A stretch of 64,000 bases of DNA, from contig NZ_CP107913.1 in NCBI RefSeq assembly GCF_036014115.1, positions 2,855,001 through 2,919,000 of the forward strand. The letters run 5' to 3'. The notes beneath the pieces were generated by a model, which saw nothing but the letters and a program-made list of their open reading frames with translations, had not been told where the DNA came from and did not search any database. Below, piece after piece: positions 56,601 through 64,000 of this stretch. Source of the stretch: Streptomyces sp. NBC_00448 (lineage in GTDB: Bacteria > Actinomycetota > Actinomycetes > Streptomycetales > Streptomycetaceae). Every line of letters begins with the position of its first letter. Position 1 is the stretch's first letter. The position numbers and the translations under genes were made by a program.

Positions 56601-59111
56601 CACCGCCTCCCGCGCGTGCCGCACCCAGTACGACGGGTCCGCCAACTCACCCGGCAACGTCACCGCACCCGTCACGTTCGACACCACCGGAATCACGGGC
56701 TCAGCGAACCGCAAACGACCCGCCACCTCCGCGAACTCCGCCAACATCGGCTCCATCAACGCCGAGTGGAACGCATGAGACACCCGCAACCGGGTCGTCT
56801 TCACCCCCTCCCACACCGGCAACCCCAGCCACTCCTCCAGCGCCTCCCGCTCACCGGACACCACGACCGCCCGGACACCGTTCACCGCGGCGATCGACAA
56901 CCGGCCCTCGAACCCGGCCAACGACCCCCGCACCTGCTCCTCACCGGCCTGCACCGCCGCCATCGCCCCGCCGGCCGGCAACGCACCCATCAACCTGCCC
57001 CGAGCCGCCACCAACGCGCTCGCGTCCGGCAGGGACAGCACCCCGGCGACGTGGGCCGCCGCGATCTCGCCCACCGAGTGACCGACCAGGAAGTCCGGCC
57101 TCACGCCGAGCGACTCCGCCAACCGGAACAACGCCACCTCCACCGCGAACAACCCCGCCTGCGTGAACTGCGTCGCGTTCAGCAACTCGGCCTCCACCGA
57201 GCCCTCTTCGCCCGCCAACACCTGCGACAACGGCCGCTCCAACAGCGGGTCCAACTCCGCGCACACCTCGTCCAGCGCCCTCCCGAACACCGGGAACACC
57301 GACGCCAACCCCAACCCCATCCGCGCCCGCTGCGCCCCCTGACCCGAGAACACGAACGCCGTCTTCCCCGGCACCGCCCGCCCCTGCACCACACCCGCAC
57401 CCGGCTCACCCAACGAGAGCGCCGCCAACCCCGCCAGCAACGACTCCCGGTCACCGGCCACCACCGCGGCCCGCTCCTCCAGGTGGGATCGCGTGGTCGC
57501 GGCCGAGAACGCCGTGTCCAGCACACCGAGTTCCGGCCGCGCCAGCAGGTGCTCCCGCAACCGCCGGGCCTGCGCCCGCAACGCCACCTCGTCCCTCGCC
57601 GACACCACCACCGGCACCACCGGCCGGACCTCGCGTTCCGCCGGGGCGGACGCCTGCGCACCCGTGCCCGATCCTGTGCCCGAACCCGTGCCCGCTTCCG
57701 GCTCCGTGTCGCTCTGCGCGGGCGCCTCCTCCAGGATCAGGTGGGCATTCGTGCCCGAGATCCCGAAGGACGACACGCCCGCACGGCGGGGACGCTCACC
57801 GGCCGGCCAGGGCTGGGCGTCGGTCAGCAGCCTGACCGCACCCGACTCCCAGTCCACCTGCGAGGACGGGGCGTCCACGTGCAACGTCGCCGGGAGCCGC
57901 TCGTGCCGCAGCGCCTGCACCATCTTGATGACCCCGGCCACGCCGGCCGCCATCGAGGAGTGGCCGATGTTCGACTTGATCGAGCCCAACCACAGCGGGT
58001 CACCGGCCTCGCGGTCCTGCCCGTACGTCGCGAGCAGCGCGTGCGCCTCGATGGGGTCACCGAGCCGCGTGCCCGTGCCGTGGCCCTCGACCGCGTCGAC
58101 CTCGTCGGGACGCAGGCCGGCCGCGGACAGCGCCGCGCGGATCACCCGCTCCTGCGACGGGCCGCTCGGCGCGGTCAACCCGTTGGACGCGCCGTCCTGG
58201 TTCACCGCACTTCCCCGGACCACCGCCAGCACCCGGTGTCCGCGGCGCCGGGCGTCCGACAACCGCTCCATCACGACCAGACCGACACCGTCCGAGAAAC
58301 CGGTCCCGTCGGCGCCCTCCGCGTACGACTTGCACCGGCCGTCCGCGGCCAGCCCGCGCTGCCGGGAGAACTCCACCAGCAGGAACGGCGTGGACAGCAC
58401 CGTCACGCCGCCGGCCAGCGCCAGCGAGCACTCACCGGAACGCAGCGCCTGCGCGGCCAGGTGCATCGCCACCAAGGAGGAGGAGCACGCCGTGTCCACC
58501 GACACCGCGGGACCCTCCAGCCCCAGGCTGTACGCCACCCGGCCCGACACCACGCTCGTCGTTCCGCCGGTCAGTCGGAAACCCTCCAGGTCCGACCGGC
58601 CGCCCGGCGCCGACCCCGACCCCGGGTAGTCCGAGATGCCGACGCCGCAGAAGACGCCGGTGTCGCTGCCGCGGAGCGAGGCCGGGTCGATCCCGGCGTC
58701 CTCCAGCGCCTCCCACGACCCCTCCAGCAGCAACCGCTGCTGCGGGTCCATCGCCAGCGCCTCGCGCGGGCTGATCCCGAAGAACCCCGCGTCGAAGTCG
58801 CCCACCCCGTCGGCGAATCCGCCGCGCTGGGCGTAGAACGTCCCGACCTTGTCCGGGTCCGGGTCGTGCAGCCGCTCCAGGTCCCAGCCACGGTCCTCGG
58901 GCAGCCCCGCCATCGCGTCCCGGCCGGTCGCCACCAGGTCCCACAACTGCTCGGGCGACGACGCGCCACCCGGATAACGGCAACTCATCCCCACGATCGC
59001 CAGCGGCTCGGTGGACTGCGCCATGAGTCGCCGGTTCTGCTGCCGAAGTCGCTCGGCTTCCTTGACCGACCGCCTCAGGGCCTCGACGAGCTCGTTCTGG
59101 TCGCCAGCCAT
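51591..59111 (-). CDS. type I polyketide synthase, upstream part (module 1, start of module 2), frameshifted end
   Basis: 2506 codons from the ATG at 59111, preceded by GGAGG. The N-terminus is a coiled-coil docking domain ([20 protein letters not shown]) matching the C-terminal docking domain of the upstream subunit, whose gene ends 57 bases before. Module 1: KS (Cys in VDTACSSSL near 58490), malonyl-type AT (GHSVGE near 57080, HAFH near 56775), DH with [15 protein letters not shown] (GFDSLSS near 53800). Module 2: KS (Cys near 53095) and the first half of AT (GHSQGE near 51760). After ELLAGLGG the frame shifts at the G run and ends in 17 unrelated residues (WCRWGC to WRS). Without repair the subunit would lack most of four modules and the thioesterase. 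Confidence 0.9.
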   Translation of the reverse strand: MAGDQNELVEALRRSVKEAERLRQQNRRLMAQSTEPLAIVGMSCRYPGGASSPEQLWDLVATGRDAMAGLPEDRGWDLERLHDPDPDKVGTFYAQRGGFADGVGDFDAGFFGISPREALAMDPQQRLLLEGSWEALEDAGIDPASLRGSDTGVFCGVGISDYPGSGSAPGGRSDLEGFRLTGGTTSVVSGRVAYSLGLEGPAVSVDTACSSSLVAMHLAAQALRSGECSLALAGGVTVLSTPFLLVEFSRQRGLAADGRCKSYAEGADGTGFSDGVGLVVMERLSDARRRGHRVLAVVRGSAVNQDGASNGLTAPSGPSQERVIRAALSAAGLRPDEVDAVEGHGTGTRLGDPIEAHALLATYGQDREAGDPLWLGSIKSNIGHSSMAAGVAGVIKMVQALRHERLPATLHVDAPSSQVDWESGAVRLLTDAQPWPAGERPRRAGVSSFGISGTNAHLILEEAPAQSDTEPEAGTGSGTGSGTGAQASAPAEREVRPVVPVVVSARDEVALRAQARRLREHLLARPELGVLDTAFSAATTRSHLEERAAVVAGDRESLLAGLAALSLGEPGAGVVQGRAVPGKTAFVFSGQGAQRARMGLGLASVFPVFGRALDEVCAELDPLLERPLSQVLAGEEGSVEAELLNATQFTQAGLFAVEVALFRLAESLGVRPDFLVGHSVGEIAAAHVAGVLSLPDASALVAARGRLMGALPAGGAMAAVQAGEEQVRGSLAGFEGRLSIAAVNGVRAVVVSGEREALEEWLGLPVWEGVKTTRLRVSHAFHSALMEPMLAEFAEVAGRLRFAEPVIPVVSNVTGAVTLPGELADPSYWVRHAREAVRFADGISALAGLGVTRFLELGPDGSLTALARQAVEAASGDEAAGHAVFVAALRARQEEPAAFAGFAATVHAAGVPVDWAAFYAGTGARTVSLPTYAFQRERYWQLSGAGAQGSVAAGAERVDHPLLTAGVRIGDQDQWLFTGRLGTDTDSWVTEHMLFGTVVVPGVTLVELALTAGGHVGCPVVEELVLGAPLLLAGDSSVQLQVTVAEADENGHRAVAIYTTPEGGERGGSICHARGVLAAETEPEPAAAWAAQWPPPDAEPVAAERLYDQLTDLGYDYGPVFQGMRAAWRDGDDIYVEVALADEYAGPAGEFGIHPALFDAVVQGGVPLFTGGSQHKMPFSWTGVRLGRQGVSRLRVRAGAIGDSTVRFDAVDDSGAPVVSVRSLVLRPVDQAQLAGTARAADGSLFTVEWAEAAGASGAAPASVAVLGEVAVPGSQEGAETGELFAELDALVGAVAAGAAVPGAVVAAVPSGAALDGGGAVLDGGAADVAQTAHVVAARTLALVQEWLAAEALAESRLVLVTRGAIAVGAEAPDVAAAAAWGLVRSAQSEHPGRFVLVDLDPELDPAAGDATGPGLAALVAYDEPQVAVRGGKVLAPRLTRAVVPAALGTEPLLGAGTDGAVLVTGGTGGLGALVARHLVTAGGARHLVLASRRGLEAPGAGELVAELEAAGCRVRVAACDVADREQLTSLLGSLEVPLAGVVHAAGVLEDGLVASLTPEQVDRVLRPKLDAALLLDELTAELDLRSFVLFSSVAALIGSAGQGNYAAANAGLDALAAWRRAQGRPAVSLAWGLWAAETGMTGELDAAQLARLERMGVQALSSELGLELLDAAQRVDAALVAPVQLDLAALREQARAGTAVPLLAGLVRSPGRAGRAGGGGSLATRLAGVEREQWERVTLELVTAQVAAVLGHASASTVESGRAFKEQGFDSLSSVELRNRLVQATGLKLPATLVFDHPTAVAVAKFLVTQVPGADAGAGKAVAARVPARRRADVDEPLAIVGMSCRYPGGASSPEGLWDLVAEGRDAISGLPGDRGWDLERLYDPDPERAGTVYARGGGYLDGAGEFDAGFFGISPREALAMDPQQRLLLEGAWEALEDAGIDPGSLRGSDTGVFCGAVASEYGRGATPELEGFKLTGTTTSVVSGRLSYTFGLQGPAVSVDTACSSSLVAMHLAAQALRNGECSLALAGGATVMSGPFLLVEFSRQRGLSPDGRCRSYAAGADGTGFSDGVGLVVMERLSDAQRLGHNVLAVIRGSAVNQDGASNGLTAPSGPAQERVIRNALAAAGLRPDQVDAVEGHGTGTRLGDPIEAQALLATYGQDRDAERPLWLGSIKSNIGHSSAAAGVAGVIKMVQALRHRQLPATLHVDEPSSHVDWESGAVRLLTESRPWTDPGRPRRAAVSSFGVSGTNAHMILEEAPATAEQPAEQPEKSLPVVPVVVSARDEVGLRAQAGRLREHLLAHAELGVLDAAFSAATTRAHLEHRAAVSAGDRESLLAGLVALSVGEPGVGVVQDRSVSGKTVFVFPGQGAQWVGMAVGLLDSSVVFAGEVAACEEALGGFVDWSVVEVLRGVEGAPSLERVDVVQPVLFAVMVGLAALWRSCGVEPDVVVGHSQGEIAAAYVAGGLSLVDAARVVALRSRLVGELLAGLGGWCRWGCRLMRWRS
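53680..59010 (-). other. PKS module 1: KS-AT(malonyl)-DH-KR-ACP
   Basis: Approximate limits: KS 59010-57740, AT 57370-56430, DH 56230-55420, KR 54730-54160, ACP 53900-53690. The DH keeps HxxxGxxxxP and its second acid ([10 protein letters not shown], a Gln variant). The KR has LEDG where B-type enzymes have LDD. No ER. Predicted step: a CH=CH double bond without branch. Confidence 0.85.
56300..57400. repeat. malonyl-AT block, copy in module 1
   Basis: Shares 56520-56820 and 56960-57370 almost exactly with the module 3 and 4 copies. The segment between (around 56830-56940) and the AT-DH junction near 56400-56510 are diverged, suggesting patchwork conversion. Confidence 0.8.
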
Positions 59112-59168
59112 GCTTGTTCCTCCAGGTTCAGGCGCAAAGCGGGGGTAAGTCGGTTGGCACGCTTGTGC

Positions 59169-62100
59169 TTAAACTGCGGTCTCTTCGGTCATCCGGATCA
59201 GGGCCGCGGCGTCCATGTCGTCGATCGACTCGGCGCTGTCCTCCGCCGAAGAGCCGTCGTCCGAGGCGTTGTTCACCAGTTCCAGGAGCGCGTCGAGCAG
59301 CCCCGACGCCCGCAGGCGGTTGATCGGGATCGATGTCAGTACGTCCCGGATCTCGTCCTCTTCCGACGAGCGGCGGCCGTTCGGCACGGTGCCGGGCATG
59401 GCGACCGGGATCATGTACTGGGTGACGGCGATCGCGGTGGGATGGTCGAAGACGAGCGTGGTCGGCAGCTTGAGTCCGGTCGCCTGGGTCAGCCGGTTGC
59501 GCAGCTCGACCGCGGAGAGCGAGTCGAAGCCCAGCTCCTTGAACGCCCGGCCCGGGTCCACGGCCGATCCCGACGCGTGCCCGAGCACCGCCGCGACCTG
59601 CGCCGTCACCAGGTCCAGCGTCACCTGCTCCCAGTCCTCCCGTCCCACCTGGGCCAGCCGGGAGGCCAGCGACCCGTTCCCGCCCGCGGCCCGGGCCTGC
59701 CGCACCTGGACCCGTACGAGTCCGGCGAGCAAGGGCGGCGCCATCCCTTGCCGTGCCTGCGCCCGGATCGAGGCCAGGTCCAACTGCACCGGCGCGACCA
59801 GCGCGGCATCCACCCGCTGCGCCGCGTCGAGCAGTTCGAGCCCCAACTCCGAGGGCAGCGGTTGGAGGCCCAGCCGGTTCAGCCTGGTCAGGTCGGCGTC
59901 GTCCAGCTCCCCGGTCATCCCGGTGCGGGTCTCCCACAGGCCCCAGGCCAGCGACACGGCCGGACGGCCCTGCGCCCGGCGCCGGGCGGCGACGGCGTCC
60001 AGTACGGCGTTGGCGGCTGCGTAGTTGCCCTGCCCGGGATTGCCGATGAGCGCGGCGACCGAGGAGAACAGGACGAACGACTGGAGGTCGGTGCCGGCCG
60101 TCAACTCGTCGAGCAGCAGCGCCGCGTCGACCTTCGGCCGCATCACCCGGTCCAACTGCTCGGGGCTCAGCGACGCGACCACTCCGTCGTCCAGGACGCC
60201 GGCCGCGTGCACCACACCCGCCAGCGGAACCTCCAACGATCCGAGGAGTTCCGTCAGTTGCTCCCGGTCCGCCACATCACACGCAGCGACCCGCACCCGG
60301 CACCCCGCCGCCTCCAACTCCGCGGCGAGTTCGCTCGCACCCGGCGCCTCCAGACCACGCCTCGACGCCAGCACCAGATGCCGCGCACCACCAGCAGTGA
60401 CCAAGTGCCGCGCCACCAGCGCACCCAGACCCCCGGTCCCACCCGTCACCAGCACCGCGTGACGCGGGTCCGCCGGCTGCGGAACGGTGAACACCACCTT
60501 CCCGGTGTTACGCCCCTCCCGCAGGAACCGGAACGCCTCCGCATACCGCCGGATATCCCAGGTACGGATGGGCGCGTGCGACAACACACCCCCGTCGAGC
60601 ATCTCCACGACCTCACCGAGCATCTGCCCCAGCCGCTCAGGACTCACCTCGAAAAGGTCGAACGCCTGGTACTCCACACCCGGATGAGCCTCAGCCACCG
60701 CCCGCGGGTCACGAACATCCGCCTTCCCCATCTCCAGGAACCGCCCACCCCGCGGCAGCAACCCGAGCGAGGCGTCAACGAACTCACCCGCCAACGCGTC
60801 CAGCACCACATCCACACCCGCACCGCCGGTCTCCCGCGCGAACACCTCCGCGAACTCCAGATCCCGCGACGACGCGATCCGCTCACTCGGCACACCCAAG
60901 GCCCGTACGGCATCCCACTTCGCCGGACTCGCCGTCGCATAGACCTCCGCGCCCAGATGCGCGGCGATCTGCACCGCCGCCATCCCGACCCCGCCCGCCG
61001 CGGAATGCACCAGCACCCGCTCCCCGGCCGCCAACCCGCCGAGGTCCACCAGCCCGTAGTAGGCGGTCAGGTACACCACCGGCACCGCCGCCGCCTGCTC
61101 GAACGACCAGCCCTCGGGCATCGGCGCGACCATCCGCCGATCCGCGATCGCCGCCGTACCGAACGACTCGAGGATGAGGCCCATCACCCGGTCACCGGGC
61201 GCCAGGTCCGTGACTCCGGGGCCGGTCTCCAGGACGATCCCCGCCGCCTCACTGCCCAGCGGCGCGTCACCCGGGTACACGCCCAACGCGATGAGCACGT
61301 CACGGAAGTTGAGCCCCGCGGCCCGCACCGCGACCCGGACCTCGCCCGCATCCAGCGGACGATCGGCACCGGACGGGACGAGCGCCAGGCCCTCCAGCGA
61401 TCCCTTCGCGACCGACGCCAACCGCCACGGCCCCTCGGCGGGCACGGTGGCCCGCGTCAGCCGGGGTGCCAGCACCCGTCCCTCGCGCACCGCCACCTGC
61501 GGCTCGTCGAGCAAGGCCAGCGTGGCCCAGTCCGGCTCCGCCTTCCGGCCGACAGCCTCCAGGTCCGACTCCAGGTTCAGAGCCGGGTCCAGGGCCGGGT
61601 CCAGGTCCACCAGCACGAACCGCCCCGGGTGCTCCGACTGCGCGCTGCGCACCAGACCCCACGCGGCAGCCGCCGCCACATCCGGCGCCTCCCCACCGAC
61701 CGCGATCGCGCCCCGCGTCACCAGCACCAACCGCGCACCCGACAGCGCATCCGCATCCAGCCACCCCTGCACCAGCTCCAGCGTCCGCGCCGCCACCGCA
61801 CGTGCGGCGTCGGCTTCGTCGCCAGGACCTGACGTGGCACCGACCGTGGCGACCACCACGTCCGGCACCGCCGCGCCCGCGGCCAGGGTCGACTCCAGGG
61901 CGTCCAGATCCGCGTAGCGCTCACCGGGGCCGGCCGGTTCGCCGAGCAGGGCCACCGGCACCAGGGCCGGCACCAACCCGGCGTCGTCCGCCGCCCGGAC
62001 CGGGACCCACTCGACCGTGAAGAGGCTGTCCTGCCCGTTGCCCTGCGCGCGTTCGAGCTGCGCCTGGTCGACAGGACGGAAGGCGACGGCGTCCACCGCC

Positions 62101-64000
62101 GCGATCACGGCCCCTGAGTCGTCGGCCATGTCGATACGGAACGCGGAGTCGCCCGTCGGGGTGAGCATGACCCGGGCCCTTGGCCCGGACGCCGGCCCGG
62201 TCCTGATCCCCGACCACGCGAAGGGCAGGCCCACCGGGGAGCCGGCCTGCATCTCCAGCAGGCTGCCGTGCAACGCGGCGTCCAGCAGCGCCGGGTGGAT
62301 GCCGAACCCCTGGCCGGAGCCGGCGTGGTCGTCCGGCAGGACCACCTCGGCGTAGACCTGCTCGCCGTCGCGCCAGGCCGCCTGCAACCCCTGGAACAGC
62401 GGCCCGTACTCGTAACCGGCCTCCGCCAGCCGCTCGTACAGTCCCTCGACCGGCACCGCGACGGCGCCCTCCGGCGGCCAGTACGCGGGGAACGGCACCG
62501 CGGGAGCCTCGACCTCCGAGCCGAGCTTGCCGCGGGCGTGGCAGGTGGGCTGAGCGGCCTCCTGCCCACCGCTCTCACCCGGCGCCGTGTAGATCGCGAC
62601 GTCCCGGCGCCCCTGATCGTCCGGCGCTCCGACGGTGACCTGGAGATCGAGCGCCGAGCCCTCGGCCAGCAGCAACGGAACCTGCAACACCAGTTCCTCG
62701 ACGACCGGGCACCCCGCGCGCACCCCCGCCGCCAGCGCCAACTCCACCAGCGCGGCCCCCGGCACGATCACCATGCCGAACACCGCGTGATCGCGCGTCC
62801 ACGGCTGGACCTCCTGCGACACCCGCCCGGTGAACACCCACTCGTCACGGTCGCCGACGCGCACCGCGGCCGACAGCATCGGATGCCCGAACCGCGCCAA
62901 CCCAGCACCCGCCAGATCCCCACCCCCGGCCCCCACCGGCAACCAGTACCGCGACCGCTGGAACGCATACCCCGGCAAATCAACCCGCCCGGCACCCGAA
63001 CCGGCAAAGAACGCGGACCAGTCGACCTGTGCCCCCGCCACATGCGCCTCAGCGAGCGACATCGCGAACCGACCCGGACCACCCTCACCACGCCGCAACG
63101 ACCCGATCACCCTGACCCGATCACCACCCTCCACCTCACCCACCGTCTCCGACACCGCAGAAACCAACACCGGATGCGGCGACATCTCCACAAAGAACCC
63201 CGCACCCTCCCCCACCAACTCCCGCACCGCACCCTCAAAACCCACCCGCCCACGCAAATTCCCAAACCAATACCCGCCATCCAACGTCTCCGTCCCCACA
63301 AACCCACCCACCGCCGTCGAAAAGAACGGCACCCGCCCCGGACGCGGCACCAGCGGCGCCAACACCTCCAACAACGCCTCCTCCATCACCCCCACCTGCA
63401 CCGAATGCGACGCATAATCCACCGGCACCCGCCGCGCCCGCACCCCATCCCGCTTCCACCCCTCCAACAACTCCTCCAACAACCCCGCCTCACCCGAAAC
63501 CACCACCGACCGCGGAGAATTCACCGCCGCCACCGACACCCGCCCCTCATACCGCTCAATCAAGACCGCCACCTCATCAGCCGACAACCCCACCGACACC
63601 ATCCCCCCCAACCCCGCCAACAACTCCCCCACCAAACGCGACCGCAACGCCACCACCCGCGCCGCATCCACCAACGACAAACCACCCGCCACATACGCCG
63701 CCGCAATCTCCCCCTGCGAATGCCCCACCACCACATCCGGCTCCACCCCACACGACCGCCACAACGCCGCCAACCCCACCATCACCGCAAACAACACCGG
63801 CTGCACCACATCCACCCGCTCCAACGACGGCGCACCCTCAACCCCCCGCAACACCTCCACCACACTCCAATCCACAAACCCACCCAACGCCTCCTCACAC
63901 GCCGCCACCTCCCCCGCAAACACCACAGAAGAATCCAACAACCCCACCGCCATACCCACCCACTGCGCACCCTGACCAGGAAAAACAAACACCGTCTTCC
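59169..64000 (-). CDS. type I polyketide synthase, 3' part of the upstream subunit (5' end outside window)
   Basis: Open from the right edge to a TAA at 59169; the visible 1600-odd residues start inside an AT ([13 protein letters not shown]). Order: AT with GHSQGE and YASHS (methylmalonyl-CoA type); DH with [10 protein letters not shown] and [13 protein letters not shown] with the NADPH site [11 protein letters not shown] near 60990 and Tyr in LGVYPG; KR with the B-type LDD motif; ACP with GFDSLSA near 59525; C-terminal docking segment (EEDEIRDVLTSIPINRLRAS, then SIDDMDAAALIRM). The module is fully reducing and would add a saturated methyl-branched unit. The docking end fits the coiled coil starting the next protein. 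The AT half is nearly identical in DNA to the AT of module 2 downstream. Confidence 0.92.
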   Translation of the reverse strand, partial: KTVFVFPGQGAQWVGMAVGLLDSSVVFAGEVAACEEALGGFVDWSVVEVLRGVEGAPSLERVDVVQPVLFAVMVGLAALWRSCGVEPDVVVGHSQGEIAAAYVAGGLSLVDAARVVALRSRLVGELLAGLGGMVSVGLSADEVAVLIERYEGRVSVAAVNSPRSVVVSGEAGLLEELLEGWKRDGVRARRVPVDYASHSVQVGVMEEALLEVLAPLVPRPGRVPFFSTAVGGFVGTETLDGGYWFGNLRGRVGFEGAVRELVGEGAGFFVEMSPHPVLVSAVSETVGEVEGGDRVRVIGSLRRGEGGPGRFAMSLAEAHVAGAQVDWSAFFAGSGAGRVDLPGYAFQRSRYWLPVGAGGGDLAGAGLARFGHPMLSAAVRVGDRDEWVFTGRVSQEVQPWTRDHAVFGMVIVPGAALVELALAAGVRAGCPVVEELVLQVPLLLAEGSALDLQVTVGAPDDQGRRDVAIYTAPGESGGQEAAQPTCHARGKLGSEVEAPAVPFPAYWPPEGAVAVPVEGLYERLAEAGYEYGPLFQGLQAAWRDGEQVYAEVVLPDDHAGSGQGFGIHPALLDAALHGSLLEMQAGSPVGLPFAWSGIRTGPASGPRARVMLTPTGDSAFRIDMADDSGAVIAAVDAVAFRPVDQAQLERAQGNGQDSLFTVEWVPVRAADDAGLVPALVPVALLGEPAGPGERYADLDALESTLAAGAAVPDVVVATVGATSGPGDEADAARAVAARTLELVQGWLDADALSGARLVLVTRGAIAVGGEAPDVAAAAAWGLVRSAQSEHPGRFVLVDLDPALDPALNLESDLEAVGRKAEPDWATLALLDEPQVAVREGRVLAPRLTRATVPAEGPWRLASVAKGSLEGLALVPSGADRPLDAGEVRVAVRAAGLNFRDVLIALGVYPGDAPLGSEAAGIVLETGPGVTDLAPGDRVMGLILESFGTAAIADRRMVAPMPEGWSFEQAAAVPVVYLTAYYGLVDLGGLAAGERVLVHSAAGGVGMAAVQIAAHLGAEVYATASPAKWDAVRALGVPSERIASSRDLEFAEVFARETGGAGVDVVLDALAGEFVDASLGLLPRGGRFLEMGKADVRDPRAVAEAHPGVEYQAFDLFEVSPERLGQMLGEVVEMLDGGVLSHAPIRTWDIRRYAEAFRFLREGRNTGKVVFTVPQPADPRHAVLVTGGTGGLGALVARHLVTAGGARHLVLASRRGLEAPGASELAAELEAAGCRVRVAACDVADREQLTELLGSLEVPLAGVVHAAGVLDDGVVASLSPEQLDRVMRPKVDAALLLDELTAGTDLQSFVLFSSVAALIGNPGQGNYAAANAVLDAVAARRRAQGRPAVSLAWGLWETRTGMTGELDDADLTRLNRLGLQPLPSELGLELLDAAQRVDAALVAPVQLDLASIRAQARQGMAPPLLAGLVRVQVRQARAAGGNGSLASRLAQVGREDWEQVTLDLVTAQVAAVLGHASGSAVDPGRAFKELGFDSLSAVELRNRLTQATGLKLPTTLVFDHPTAIAVTQYMIPVAMPGTVPNGRRSSEEDEIRDVLTSIPINRLRASGLLDALLELVNNASDDGSSAEDSAESIDDMDAAALIRMTEETAV
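60172..61142. repeat. ER-KR junction block, copy in module A-last
   Basis: Partner of 42830-43800. The two lie in different genes and in modules of different AT specificity. Confidence 0.85.
62825..64000. repeat. methylmalonyl-AT block, copy 2 (intact frame)
   Basis: Partner of 50855-52028. Here the C run at 63603-63609 has seven bases and the AT reading frame is continuous. The match reaches the right edge of the window, so its full length is unknown. Confidence 0.9.

Larger units (their letters stand above)
59172..64000 (-). other. PKS module 'A-last': (KS)-AT(methylmalonyl)-DH-ER-KR-ACP-docking
   Basis: Approximate limits: AT 64000-62960, DH 62900-62060, ER 61440-60490, KR 60460-59900, ACP 59660-59430, docking 59370-59172. 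All catalytic signatures read intact. The Tyr of LGVYPG in the ER is the residue linked to a 2S methyl branch in studied ER domains. Predicted product of this step: -CH2-CH(CH3)-. Confidence 0.8.

Noticed and set aside
34717..61832. Plus-strand open frames of 1000-2500 codons opposite the polyketide synthases
   Set aside because: Composition (Arg, Gln, His, Pro) and position follow exactly from codon bias of the real minus-strand PKS genes; no motif is recognisable.

Overview
The window is very GC-rich chromosomal DNA from a filamentous actinomycete. Streptomycetaceae is the best guess, from G/C-ending codons, frequent GTG and TTG starts, a twin-arginine-exported glycosidase, a class E sortase motif (LAATG), a LAL-type LuxR regulator and giant modular type I polyketide synthases. 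No rRNA, tRNA, CRISPR array or insertion sequence was recognised. All identifications come from reading motifs; no database search was possible.

Left end (1-6.9 kb, minus strand): a cobalamin riboswitch (about 6100-6215) leads an operon of two secreted, membrane- or wall-anchored proteins and an ECF-transporter T component that runs off the left edge. The first protein joins a small beta domain to three alpha/alpha toroids, the part list of the animal B12 carriers intrinsic factor and transcobalamin, and ends in a sortase E signal. Behind the riboswitch lies a GNAT acetyltransferase gene with a Leu-Val microsatellite and a frameshift.

Middle (7-34.7 kb): a family 2 glycoside hydrolase with discoidin-like modules under a LacI-type operator; a membrane-anchored ricin-type lectin; a P-loop kinase; two coupled unknown genes; a glutamate/dicarboxylate-type symporter; a TagGH/Wzm-Wzt-like polysaccharide ABC exporter divergent from a TetR gene with two palindromic operators between them; a PfkB sugar kinase preceded by the tail of a probable lost GH32 gene; a hexapeptide acetyltransferase; a PaaI-like thioesterase; a membrane protein; a LAL regulator preceded by three exactly phased direct repeats; a cassette of small acidic peptide, secreted protein and S53 protease; an acyl-CoA synthetase; and a 95-aa beta-rich protein.

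Right end (34.8-64 kb, minus strand): the last part of a modular type I PKS assembly line. The upstream subunit enters from the right edge and ends with a docking domain. The next subunit carries four modules and a thioesterase, but is broken by a one-base deletion in a G run inside the second AT domain. Read as one line, the five visible modules predict a chain end -CH2-CH(CH3)-CH=CH-CH=C(CH3)-(CH2)4-CO-. Long near-identical AT and ER-KR blocks, some with G/T-ending codons unlike the rest of the window, point to recent recombination or gene conversion between modules.
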